Shown here: positions 23,671 to 32,971 of the stretch, piece by piece
How positions within the stretch are numbered: the first letter of the stretch is position 1
How the letters are laid out: each line of letters opens with the position of its first letter
From: Candidatus Alistipes intestinigallinarum
Lineage (GTDB): Bacteria > Bacteroidota > Bacteroidia > Bacteroidales > Rikenellaceae
DNA length: 43,103 bases
NCBI GenBank assembly: GCA_019115745.1
Contig: DXDA01000037.1
Location: 1-43,103 of the forward strand
Direction: 5' to 3'
Notes under the pieces: model-generated
The model's database searches: none
Told to the model about the DNA's origin: nothing
Seen by the model: the letters and a program-made list of their open reading frames with translations, nothing else
Program-made: the position numbers and the translations under genes

Positions 23671-26600
23671 ATGAACATTAATCTTCTGTTTTTCAGGAAA
23701 TTCAGGAGAGTGAATGCCGTTTTGGCGCATTCCTTGTTCCTGTTGATTGCCCTGCTATGGTGCAGTCCCCTCTCGGCGGCGGAACAACCTGCCGACGAGC
23801 AAATAACGCTCCGGGTACGCAATCTGTCGATTCCCGAGATCTTCAAACGGATCGAACAGAATTACGATTACCGCTTTTTCTATCGGGACGAACAATTGCG
23901 TGGATTGGGACGTCGGTCCCTGCAGGTGAAGAACGCTTCGCTGGAAAGCGTCATGGACCGGCTTTTGGAGGGTACACCTCTGACTTACAAGATCGACAGC
24001 CGCCACATTGTTCTCTATTCCCGACCATCGATCCGTGAAGCGGCGTCCAATCCGGACGGTTCGTTCACGGTCGAGGGCTGCGTCACCAACGCTTCGGGAA
24101 GCCGACTGGCCGGTGTGACGGTCATCGTGGCCGAGAATCCCTCGAAAGGTACGATCACCGGGGTGGACGGTACCTATCGTCTGGACAACGTCCCGCCGCA
24201 GAGTACGCTGAAATTCTCGTTCATCGGCATGAAGAGTGCCGAGGTGCCCGTGGCCGGACGTACGGCGGTCGATGTCACGCTTGAGGACAGTTCGATCGGC
24301 ATTGACGATGTGGTGGTTGTCGGTTACGGTACGATGCGCAAGCAGGATCTGACGGGTTCCATTGTTTCGGCCGACATCGACGCCTTTCGGGAGGCTCCGA
24401 ATGTCTCGATCGTGCAGTCATTGCAGGGTTCGGTTCCGGGTCTGAATGTCGGGCAGGTAACCTCGGCCGGCGCGAATCCCAGCATTACCGTGCGCGGTCA
24501 GAATACCTTTGATGGCGGCAATACGGCCCCTCTTTTAGTGGTCGACGGTATTATTTACAAGGGAAATCTGGTAGACTTGAACCCGTCGGACATCAAGTCG
24601 ATCGACGTGTTGAAGGATGCCAGTTCTGCGTCCGTGTATGGTTCGCGTGCCGCCAACGGTGTGATCCTGATCACGACGATGACCGGTGCGAACGAACCGA
24701 GCAAGCCGGTCATCACCTATTCGGCCTCCTATTCGATCCAGAGTCCGGCACACCGGCTTAAACCGCTGAATCGGGAGCAGTTCCTGCGTCGGGTCCGTGA
24801 TGCTCTTTGGGACAAGGCCTATCTTGCTCCCGACTATACGCAGTATAATCCCGATTTTGACATTACGTCGGCCTGGATCTCCCCGGCAAACATCAAGGGG
24901 TTCGAGAACGGAACCGACTTTGACTGGTGGGATGCCGCGACTCAGACCGGGCATATCCAGACCCATAACCTGAGCATCCGGGGAGCTACGGACCGTACCT
25001 CTTATTTCATCTCGTCCGGATATACCGACCAGTTGGGATATATCATGAACGACAAGTACAAGCGCTGGACCGGACGTATCAATCTCGAAAACAAGATTCT
25101 TTCGTGGTTCAAGGTCGGAGTACAGAGCATGGTGGCCTCGGGCAATTTCAGCGGTCAGACTCCGGCCATGGGCGATATCATGCGGATGAGTCCTCTGACC
25201 GTTCCGCGGGATGAAGCGGGGGATCTGATTCGTCAGCCGATGGACCAGAACGTGCCCAATCCGTTCGAGCCGACCGAGATCGACGATCTGAACAAGGAAC
25301 TCAATCTGATGGGAACGGTCTATGCCGTAGTCGACATTCCCTATGTGAAAGGTCTCTCTTACCGGGTGAACTACTCGCACGACTATCGGATTACGCGCCG
25401 TTATACCAGCGACCCGAACGGGAGCAACTACACGGGCGAGGCCAGCAAGTACAACGCCACGGCGCACGACTGGACCATCGACAACATCCTGACTTACGAA
25501 CGCACCTTCAACGACGTGCATAACGTGAATATCACACTGCTTGCCGGTCGGGAGGAGAACGAATATGAGAATACGAATGCCACGGCGAGCGACTTCTCGA
25601 ACCTTGATCTGGGATACAATAAACTCGGTGTGGCGACGACCCAGAAGGTCTCTTCAAGCGCCTGGGACGAGAGCAGCCTTTACTACATGGCTCGGGCCCA
25701 TTACGGCTATAAGGGCCGTTATCTGGGAACCTTCACGGTCCGTCGGGACGGTTTCTCGGGCTTCTCGAAAAAGAACAAGTTCGGCGTCTTCCCTTCGGCT
25801 GCGGTTGCCTGGGTTGTCAGCGGCGAAAACTTTATGAAAAACAAACCGCTTTCGATCGAGTTTCTCAAGTTGAGGGCTTCCTACGGTATGACCGGTAACC
25901 GGACCCTGGGGCGTTACGGTACGTTGGCCCAGGTTTCGGCCAATCCTTCGTACATTTATGGTGACAACAATTTGCCGTCGATCGGGCAGTACATTTCGTC
26001 GATGGCCAACGATGCCCTGAAATGGGAGACGACGCTGGGCCTGAATCTGGGAGTTGATTTCAGTATTCTGAAGGGCCGCGTCAGCGGAAATTTCGAATAC
26101 TATAACACGAATACCCGCAATATCCTCTACAGCATCAATATTCCTCAGATGACCGGATTTAGCAGTATCAAGAGCAATATCGGAAAGATCCACAACCACG
26201 GTTTCGAGTTCTCGATCAATTCACGGAACATCCAGACCAAGGATTTTGCCTGGGACATGACCGTTAATTTCTCGCTCAACCGCAACCGGGTTGTCTCGAT
26301 TCTCGGACCGCAGAACGATATCGACGGAGACGGGCGCGAAGATGATCTGGTGTCCAGTTCGCTCTTCATCGATCAGCCGTTGGGTTCGATCTACTACTAC
26401 AACATCCAGGGGATCTATCAACTTGATGACGACGATATCCCGGCCGGTTACCGTCCTGGACAGTATCGGGTACAGGATCTCGACGGCAATGACAAGATCA
26501 CGCCCGACGGAGATCGCATGATTATCGGATACAAGGATCCCAGCTATCGATTCAGTATTGCCAATACGTTTACTTACAAGAACTTTACCCTTCGAGTGTT

Positions 26601-27006
26601 CATCAACTCGATTCAGGGCGGCAAGAACCGCTATATGGCGGCCAACACGCCGGATGTGGGCTACAACGATGCGGCGACGAACTGCAACGCTTTTGCCTAT
26701 GACTATTGGACGCCGGCCAATCCCGATGCCGAGTATGCTCAGCTCTATTATGCCACGCCTACGGTAACGACGGTCTACCGCCAGCGGAGTTTCGTCCGTC
26801 TGCAGGACGTTTCGCTGTCGTATCGGTTTAACCGGGAGCTGCTGAGTAAGATCGGGCTGCGGGATCTGAAACTGTATGTAAGCGGCAAGAACCTGTACAC
26901 CTGGACCAACTGGCAAGGGTGGGATCCCGAGACCGGCCAGGGGCTGACGCTCAACGGCCGTCCCGTTTTGCGGAGTTGGACGTTCGGTGTGGAGATCGGA
27001 TTCTGA
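23671..27006 (+). CDS. SusC/RagA-family TonB-linked outer membrane protein with STN domain
   Basis: The predicted protein has 1111 residues. A signal peptide (about 16-37) ends LSAA. An STN domain (44-116) has ITLRVRNLSIPEIFKRIEQN and ASLESVMDRLLEGTPLTYKI. A CarboxypepD_reg-like domain (132-205) has TGVDGTYRLDNVP. The SusC linker is DDVVVVGYGTMRKQDLTGS (212-230). The plug and a 22-strand barrel follow, ending WTFGVEIGF with the terminal aromatic residue needed for outer-membrane assembly. The TTG at 23662 is a poor alternative to ATG 23671. It imports oligosaccharides by TonB energy together with SusD, and the STN domain signals to FecR. SusD follows after 29 nt. Confidence 0.96.
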   Translation: MNINLLFFRKFRRVNAVLAHSLFLLIALLWCSPLSAAEQPADEQITLRVRNLSIPEIFKRIEQNYDYRFFYRDEQLRGLGRRSLQVKNASLESVMDRLLEGTPLTYKIDSRHIVLYSRPSIREAASNPDGSFTVEGCVTNASGSRLAGVTVIVAENPSKGTITGVDGTYRLDNVPPQSTLKFSFIGMKSAEVPVAGRTAVDVTLEDSSIGIDDVVVVGYGTMRKQDLTGSIVSADIDAFREAPNVSIVQSLQGSVPGLNVGQVTSAGANPSITVRGQNTFDGGNTAPLLVVDGIIYKGNLVDLNPSDIKSIDVLKDASSASVYGSRAANGVILITTMTGANEPSKPVITYSASYSIQSPAHRLKPLNREQFLRRVRDALWDKAYLAPDYTQYNPDFDITSAWISPANIKGFENGTDFDWWDAATQTGHIQTHNLSIRGATDRTSYFISSGYTDQLGYIMNDKYKRWTGRINLENKILSWFKVGVQSMVASGNFSGQTPAMGDIMRMSPLTVPRDEAGDLIRQPMDQNVPNPFEPTEIDDLNKELNLMGTVYAVVDIPYVKGLSYRVNYSHDYRITRRYTSDPNGSNYTGEASKYNATAHDWTIDNILTYERTFNDVHNVNITLLAGREENEYENTNATASDFSNLDLGYNKLGVATTQKVSSSAWDESSLYYMARAHYGYKGRYLGTFTVRRDGFSGFSKKNKFGVFPSAAVAWVVSGENFMKNKPLSIEFLKLRASYGMTGNRTLGRYGTLAQVSANPSYIYGDNNLPSIGQYISSMANDALKWETTLGLNLGVDFSILKGRVSGNFEYYNTNTRNILYSINIPQMTGFSSIKSNIGKIHNHGFEFSINSRNIQTKDFAWDMTVNFSLNRNRVVSILGPQNDIDGDGREDDLVSSSLFIDQPLGSIYYYNIQGIYQLDDDDIPAGYRPGQYRVQDLDGNDKITPDGDRMIIGYKDPSYRFSIANTFTYKNFTLRVFINSIQGGKNRYMAANTPDVGYNDAATNCNAFAYDYWTPANPDAEYAQLYYATPTVTTVYRQRSFVRLQDVSLSYRFNRELLSKIGLRDLKLYVSGKNLYTWTNWQGWDPETGQGLTLNGRPVLRSWTFGVEIGF

Positions 27007-27035
27007 CAAGCTTTAACCTGTAAAATAGCATCACT

Positions 27036-28697
27036 ATGAATAGATTGATTGGTTTTCCCATTCTGGCATCCATGGCGGTTTCGCTGTTGGTGTCATGCAA
27101 CGAAGGTAAAATATTGGAGGAGATACCGCTCGATTTTTACAGTCCCGAGAACTCCTACACACGTCCCGAACACTATGAGTCGGCTATCACCTACATCTAC
27201 GACAAGACGCGGAACGTGTTCTACAACAACGACGACAAGAAGGGTTTTTCCCTGATATCGGGTTCGGACTATCTGCGCGATGCGCGTAATGACGGAAGTT
27301 TCAGCATGGGCGACTACCGTTTGCTTACGCCCAGTTCCGCCCAGCCGGACTATTGGTGGCGGCAGCTTTACGGCATCATTTCGGCGTCGAACGTCATCAT
27401 CGACCGGATTGGGGATGCGGAGTATACGGATGAGACGGCCCGCACGCAGATGATTGCCGAGGCTCGGTTTTTCCGGGGATTCTCCTATCGGGCATTGGCC
27501 TGTCTGTTCGGCGGGGTTCCGCTGATCGTCCATGAGGTGACGACTCCGCGGCGTGATTTTGTCCGGGCATCGCGGGAGGCGACGTTCCAGCAGGCGGCCA
27601 ATGACCTGCGGTTTGCGGCGGAGAACCTTCCGGAGAAGAAGGATGTCAAGGCCGTCGGTCGTCTCAATCGCTCGGCGGGTTATCACTTCCTGGCCGAAGT
27701 TTACCTGGCTTTGGAGAAGTTCGACAGTGCTGCAATGGCGGCCAGTATCGTGATCGAGGATCCGGCCTTCGGGTTGATGAAGACCCGTTTCGGGAATCGG
27801 AAAAGTGATCCGGGAAATCCCTGGTGGGACCTTTTTCAGATGGGGAATCAGAACCTGGCGGAGAATACCGAAGCGATCTGGGTGGCCCAGATTGAGCCTG
27901 ACGACGGACGTCAGGGGGTCGGAAACTACAAGATCGAGCGAATTTGCGGCTGCGTCTATTGGCAGCTCAAGGACCCCGACGGAGTAGACGGTTTTATCGG
28001 TCCGACGACCCAGAACGGAGGACGCGGAGCCGGATATCTTGGTCCGACGTCTTACTGGGTGGATGAACTTTGGCGCAGCGACTGGGATAATGACCAGCGC
28101 AATCAGGAACCGAACATGATTCGGGACTTCGTGTACGACAACCCCAAATCGAAGTATTACGGCAAAAAGGTCAGTGAGAACAAGGGAACCAACTACGATA
28201 CGAAATACTATTGTTATCCTTTCCAGTCGAAGATCACGCAGCGCGGAGACCATCCCGCCTATCTGTATGCCAGCGAAGAGGATATGAAGATCGGCTTGCT
28301 GACCTCGTCGGCCATGAAAACCTACCACGACCAGTATTTCGCCCGGTTGGCGGAGACCTACCTGATCCGTGCGGAGGCCTATTTCCGGGACGGTTATCCG
28401 GATTTGGCGGCCGATGATATCAACGAGGTCCGGCAGCGGGTCGGGGCCCGTCCGATATCGGCCGGGGATGTGACGATCGACTATATTCTCGACGAACGTC
28501 TTCGCGAGTTGTCGTTCGAGGAGCCCCGCATTCTGACTCTGGGGCGTCTCGGCCTGGTCTACGATCGGGTAAGCCGCTACAACGATTACATAGAGGGGCA
28601 GACTATCTCCGAATATAACAACCTTTATCCGATTCCGTACAGTGAGATCGAACGCAATACGGAAGCGGTTCTGGAACAGAATCCCGGCTACGAATAA
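27036..28697 (+). CDS. SusD/RagB-family glycan-binding lipoprotein
   Basis: The predicted protein has 553 residues. Lipoprotein signal ends SLLVSC with lipidated Cys21. The SusD pattern follows: LEEIPLDFYSPENSY near the N-terminus, then TPR-like helices (ARFFRGFSYRALACLFGGVP; AGYHFLAEVYLALEKFDSA), and the C-terminal YLIRAEAYFRDGYPDLAADD and ILDERLRELSFEEPR, finally LYPIPYSEIERN. It caps the SusC barrel and binds the glycan on the cell surface. Its stop codon TAA shares one base with the next ATG (TAATG), so the following gene is likely translationally coupled. Confidence 0.96.
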   Translation: MNRLIGFPILASMAVSLLVSCNEGKILEEIPLDFYSPENSYTRPEHYESAITYIYDKTRNVFYNNDDKKGFSLISGSDYLRDARNDGSFSMGDYRLLTPSSAQPDYWWRQLYGIISASNVIIDRIGDAEYTDETARTQMIAEARFFRGFSYRALACLFGGVPLIVHEVTTPRRDFVRASREATFQQAANDLRFAAENLPEKKDVKAVGRLNRSAGYHFLAEVYLALEKFDSAAMAASIVIEDPAFGLMKTRFGNRKSDPGNPWWDLFQMGNQNLAENTEAIWVAQIEPDDGRQGVGNYKIERICGCVYWQLKDPDGVDGFIGPTTQNGGRGAGYLGPTSYWVDELWRSDWDNDQRNQEPNMIRDFVYDNPKSKYYGKKVSENKGTNYDTKYYCYPFQSKITQRGDHPAYLYASEEDMKIGLLTSSAMKTYHDQYFARLAETYLIRAEAYFRDGYPDLAADDINEVRQRVGARPISAGDVTIDYILDERLRELSFEEPRILTLGRLGLVYDRVSRYNDYIEGQTISEYNNLYPIPYSEIERNTEAVLEQNPGYE

Positions 28698-31600
28698 TGG
28701 CTACGAAATGTTCATACTGGTTATTGCGACCGCTTGGATTGCTGCTCTGCGCGCTGTGGCCGATGGCCGCAGCCGCAGCACCGGGTGCATATCGGATCGA
28801 CCTGAACGGTGTGTGGAAATTCGCTCCGGAAACGGTTCGTGCCGATGTGTGTCGGGCGTGGGCTTCGGCATCGTTCGATGACAGCGGTTGGCTGGACCTG
28901 CGCTCCGGGGCGGGATGGAAACAGCAGGGCGTTGAGCACTCCGGTTTCGGGTGGTACCGCAAGCGGATCGAAATCCCGGAGAGTTGCCGGAATATGCCTC
29001 TTTCGCTGGTTTTCGGCGAGATCTGCTACGATGATGATCTCTTCTTCAACGGAGTTCGGATCGGTGGGCTGCACGGCCCGTACAAATACCGGAATCTGAT
29101 TCCGCGGATCTACGCTGTTCCCGATTCGTTGATCCGTTACGGGGCGGAAAACGTCATTGCCGTGCGGGCTTGGGGAATGCTCGGCGAAGGGGTCGAAGGG
29201 GATCGCTTCGGACTCTCCGGAAGGGTCTGTGAGGCCCGTTTCGATCCTTTGCAGGTGACCCTCCGTCGGACGGACCGTCCTGGATTCGAGGCTTGTGCTC
29301 CGGGGTTGTTCGACCTTAGCGATGCTCAGTGGGGAATGACCTTCGAGGTGATCCAGCGTTTCGATCCGACTACGGTGAAGAGCCCTGCTGCAACGGCTTC
29401 GTATTGCCTGACAGATTTTTACGGCACGGAACTGTTGCGGGGCGAGACCTCCGTCCGATGCTCGGGCGGCGAGGCTCCCCGGATTGCGATTCCGGTCGAC
29501 CGGGAAACGGCTCGCAAGATCTATTTTGCCGGGCGCTTCCGGATTTCGACCCGGTTGTCGGATGCCTCGCAGTCTGGTTCGGTGGAGCGTATCGATACGG
29601 TCGACCGCCTGTCATTCGCTGCCCGGGATACGCTGTCACTGCCGGACTGCTATGCCGGTGTGATTCATGATACGCCTTACGGCCGTCTGCGTCTGGTCGA
29701 CGAGATCGATTGTACGCAGGACGTGGCTGACGATCCGCACCCTTACATGCAGAGCGGATTCGACCCCCGGCAGCAGTATTGCACTCCGGGTTCGCCGGTC
29801 GAGATGAACATTACGGAGATTCTTGGACGGAAAGCCCGGGAGAGTGGCTACGGATGGTTTGCCTACCGAATCGGCCGCGGACGGCTCAAACCTCACACTT
29901 GCTATTTGGTGCGTATTGAGTATCCCGAGGATCGGCCTCGCTATTGTCCGATTGAGATTCAGACGGGCGAGAACTATCAGAATGTGGCCTGGAAAAGCGG
30001 TGTTTCGGACGACAGTCCCTATGACAATTGGCCGTTGAGCGGGCAGTGGTGCTGGTTTGATACGATCGTTCCATTGGATGATGAGACGACGGGTGGATCG
30101 GGAGCCAACGGAGCTTCGTCGCTTTCGGGTTTCTGGATCTACGTGATGAACAAATACAATCCGCCGGCCTATTTCCCGCTCTTCAAGGGAGGCCCGGCTG
30201 TTGCCCGGATTCGGCTTTACGAGTTGGACGAGACCCATGTTCCGGAAATCCGTTATCCGGGGGATGCACCGCGGCGCACCTTGATGCTTGATTGGGAGCG
30301 TCAGCCGCTGATGGAACCCGCGGATGTGGTGGCCTACTGTCGGCAGATGGGTTACAATGCCGTTTCTCCCGTGGTCATGAAGTGGGCCATGATGAATTAT
30401 GCCGATCCGGTTCCGGGTTATGAGTCCTATAACGATGATGCCTGCGGTTACTGGGACAAGTTGGTGACACCGACGGGAGAGTTGCCGCGTGCGGCCGTTC
30501 CCGGACGCAAGAGTATTCATCTGCGTTATCTGGAGTCGACGGCCCGGGCAGGAATGGGGTATGTGCCCCGAATCGAATACGGAGGCTCGGAACTGCTTCC
30601 GGCAGCGGCGCGAGCCGTTGATGGTGAAGGACGTCCGGCCAAACCCAACCGCTTTGCTTCCTGGTGCGGAGACCTGCTGCACCCGGTGACGTTCGACGAC
30701 TTCTCCCGGTTGCTCGATTCGTTGGTCGGGAAATATGCGGCGGCGTATCCGCAGTTGCGGGGAATTCTTTGGCGGATCCGGAGCGATCGGATGCCGATCA
30801 GTTACAGCCGGGAGGATATCAGCCTCTTCTCTGCGGAGACCGGAGTGATACCTCCGGCCGGGCTTTCCGACCCGGAACTGGCCCGTTGGGCCTCCCGGGG
30901 AGCTGCGGCTTCGGCTTATACGGATTGGTGGCATCGCAAACGGGCCGAGTTCCAGAGCCGGATTGCGCAACGATTGGCGGACTATCGGGCCGATCTGAAA
31001 TTGTGGTTCTATAATTGGGACAACGACAAGTTCTCGCTGGGAATGCACGATTTTACGGGCTGGGATTTTCTGGGCCCGGCGGTCCAACGGGCCGATGCGG
31101 CTCCGGACGAAGTGATGGACATGTATCTGCAGAATATCGAGAAGCGGAAGCGTTTCACTTCGGAGGATTATCTGGAAATGATGCGTACGGGGAATCTGGG
31201 CGTAAAATCCCAGGGGTATCTGCCGCATCACGGTCTGCGTCCGTGGCTCTACCGCCGGATTCCGGGCGTATCGCTGCTCGCTCCGGTCAATGCCCTGTAT
31301 ACGGCCCGGGATTCGGTCTTTTTGAACTATTTCCAAACGGCCGAGGGGTTGTCCGTGAGCAATCCGGTGGTCTATGACGAGGCCTGTTCCCGTTTCATCA
31401 ATCCCAAATACGAAGGGAATATGGCCGTGCCGGGTGGAGCTCCGTTCAGCATGTCCCTGGAGCTCTTGTCGTGGTTTTACGGCGATGCCCGTACGCTGAC
31501 CTTCACTACTTATACTTATGCTCGCGGTTTTGCGGCTGCCCATCGTCGGTTCGCTCAGGCTTTTCTGGCGCTTCCGGCCATCCCGGGACGGACCCTCGAC

Positions 31601-31867
31601 TCGTCGGATCCCGATCTGCGCATTCGAACCTATCATACTGAAAAGGCAACGTATGTCGGTGTGGCGTCGAAATCCTATCGGAGTCAGACACTGCGGATCA
31701 CGATCCCTGTCGGGGAGCTTCCCGACAAGGGGCCTGTTGCGGTCGTGGATTTGGTGACGGGAACCGAGGTGTCGGCCGAATATGCGGAAGACGGGCTGCA
31801 TTTCGTCCTTGATTCGGATCCCATGCAGTTACATGCCTTCCGAATAACCCAAACAAACAATGATTAA
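28697..31867 (+). CDS. Large unassigned GH-like protein with GH2-type N-terminal domain
   Basis: The predicted protein has 1056 residues with a signal peptide ending in an Ala-rich stretch (about 1-28). Residues 30-180 form a GH2 sugar-binding jelly roll: IDLNGVWKFAP, ASFDDSGWLDL, WYRKRIEIP, and DDLFFNGVRIG. Residues 320-500 appear to be further beta-sandwich material. Residues 525-900 look like a (beta/alpha)8 barrel (RTLMLDWERQPLM, GILWRIRSDRMPIS, LKLWFYNWDND, then YLPHHGLRP), followed by a C-terminal beta domain. I cannot match the barrel to a numbered GH family, and I do not see the GH2 catalytic NE motif. It is coupled to SusD by TAATG and overlaps the next gene by 8 nt, so it is central to this PUL. 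Likely periplasmic, with substrate unknown. Confidence 0.75.
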   Translation: MATKCSYWLLRPLGLLLCALWPMAAAAAPGAYRIDLNGVWKFAPETVRADVCRAWASASFDDSGWLDLRSGAGWKQQGVEHSGFGWYRKRIEIPESCRNMPLSLVFGEICYDDDLFFNGVRIGGLHGPYKYRNLIPRIYAVPDSLIRYGAENVIAVRAWGMLGEGVEGDRFGLSGRVCEARFDPLQVTLRRTDRPGFEACAPGLFDLSDAQWGMTFEVIQRFDPTTVKSPAATASYCLTDFYGTELLRGETSVRCSGGEAPRIAIPVDRETARKIYFAGRFRISTRLSDASQSGSVERIDTVDRLSFAARDTLSLPDCYAGVIHDTPYGRLRLVDEIDCTQDVADDPHPYMQSGFDPRQQYCTPGSPVEMNITEILGRKARESGYGWFAYRIGRGRLKPHTCYLVRIEYPEDRPRYCPIEIQTGENYQNVAWKSGVSDDSPYDNWPLSGQWCWFDTIVPLDDETTGGSGANGASSLSGFWIYVMNKYNPPAYFPLFKGGPAVARIRLYELDETHVPEIRYPGDAPRRTLMLDWERQPLMEPADVVAYCRQMGYNAVSPVVMKWAMMNYADPVPGYESYNDDACGYWDKLVTPTGELPRAAVPGRKSIHLRYLESTARAGMGYVPRIEYGGSELLPAAARAVDGEGRPAKPNRFASWCGDLLHPVTFDDFSRLLDSLVGKYAAAYPQLRGILWRIRSDRMPISYSREDISLFSAETGVIPPAGLSDPELARWASRGAAASAYTDWWHRKRAEFQSRIAQRLADYRADLKLWFYNWDNDKFSLGMHDFTGWDFLGPAVQRADAAPDEVMDMYLQNIEKRKRFTSEDYLEMMRTGNLGVKSQGYLPHHGLRPWLYRRIPGVSLLAPVNALYTARDSVFLNYFQTAEGLSVSNPVVYDEACSRFINPKYEGNMAVPGGAPFSMSLELLSWFYGDARTLTFTTYTYARGFAAAHRRFAQAFLALPAIPGRTLDSSDPDLRIRTYHTEKATYVGVASKSYRSQTLRITIPVGELPDKGPVAVVDLVTGTEVSAEYAEDGLHFVLDSDPMQLHAFRITQTNND

Positions 31868-32960
31868 AAACCTTTTGTTTATGAATACTTCATCCGTTAT
31901 TTTCAAAGTATGCACAGGCATTTTGCTGGTTCCCGCCCTGCTCGGGAGCTGGGGCTGTAACGAAGATTCGGACGGTGGGGCCCCCGTGATTACGGAGGTT
32001 CGGCGTTCGACCGGTCCGGTGACCTACGCGTCGAAGGGCGATGGAATCCAGATCGTCGGATCGGGCCTCGGATCCACCCGCTCCATCCGCTTCAATGGTT
32101 ATGAGGCCAATATCCACACGGCGACGATCGAACCGAACAGCATTCTGATCGTGATTCCCCAAAGCGTTCCCACGATTGAGAGCCAGGCGGTCAACGATCT
32201 GTTGGAAGTGACGACCGCGGAGGGCGAGGCTTCGACGCCTTTTGTCATCCTTCCCGGTTCTCCGACGCTGACCGGTTCGGATTCCGCGAATCCGCAGGTG
32301 GGAGATGTCGTAACGCTTGAAGGGAAAAACCTCTATTATGTGCAATGGGTTTCCTTCCCGGGCGAGACTCCGGTGCAAACGACGCAATTCGAGACTTCGG
32401 CGGACGGCCTGAGCCTGCAGGTTACGGTGCCGGAGGGTTACGATCCTCAATTCGGTGGTAATATCGAAGTCTGTACATTGAGCGGGACGGCCGCCCTTGA
32501 AGCTCCGCGTCCGCCGCTGGAGATCACCGAACTGAAATACGTTGCTACGGTCAATGCCGCCGAGTGGCAGGTGAAGGAGAATCTGCAGGTCGGAGATGTG
32601 GTTTACGTCGACCGCACGGCGGTTTTCGGAAAGATTCCGGAATTCTACCTCGGCTCGACGTGGATCAGTACGGCGACCGACAGCCGTTCGTTCAATACCG
32701 TCGGAGCGACGCTCGCGTCGTTCAAGGTGAACCGTACGACGGATGTCTATATTGCCCGCAATCAGGGTACCGGTACTACGATCGAGGAGTGGCTGGCCGG
32801 TTGGGAGGAGATGCCCCGCGGCTCGAACGATGAAAACTACATCGGCATCAATACGGACAAGTTCTGGATGTACAAGAAGACCTTCCCGGCCGGCAGTACC
32901 GTTGAGGTGGGCCGTAACGGACATACCAGCCGTTCACCCTATTTCATCATTCTCAAATAA
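31860..32960 (+). CDS. TIG-domain surface glycan-binding lipoprotein 1
   Basis: The predicted protein has 366 residues. A lipoprotein signal ends LGSWGC (Cys33 from ATG 31860; ATG 31881 is an alternative). Two IPT/TIG-like immunoglobulin folds follow (about 44-130: VITEVRRSTGPVTYASKGDG, IQIVGSGLGS, IRFNGYEA; about 138-210: PTLTGSDSANPQVGDVVTLEG, VPEGYDP). The C-terminal 130 residues form a separate module (VVYVDRTAVF, IPEFYLGSTWISTATDSR, DVYIARNQGTG, WMYKKTFPAGSTVEVGRN) that recurs in the next gene. This position after susCD is that of SusE/SusF-type surface glycan-binding proteins, so it probably binds the polysaccharide outside the cell. Confidence 0.85.
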   Translation: MIKNLLFMNTSSVIFKVCTGILLVPALLGSWGCNEDSDGGAPVITEVRRSTGPVTYASKGDGIQIVGSGLGSTRSIRFNGYEANIHTATIEPNSILIVIPQSVPTIESQAVNDLLEVTTAEGEASTPFVILPGSPTLTGSDSANPQVGDVVTLEGKNLYYVQWVSFPGETPVQTTQFETSADGLSLQVTVPEGYDPQFGGNIEVCTLSGTAALEAPRPPLEITELKYVATVNAAEWQVKENLQVGDVVYVDRTAVFGKIPEFYLGSTWISTATDSRSFNTVGATLASFKVNRTTDVYIARNQGTGTTIEEWLAGWEEMPRGSNDENYIGINTDKFWMYKKTFPAGSTVEVGRNGHTSRSPYFIILK

Positions 32961-32971
32961 AATTCGTGTGT

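Noticed and set aside
29636..31801. A 721-codon minus-strand open frame opposite the orphan GH
   Set aside because: Composition is that of a high-GC antisense shadow, and the plus strand carries a signal peptide, domain structure and operon coupling.
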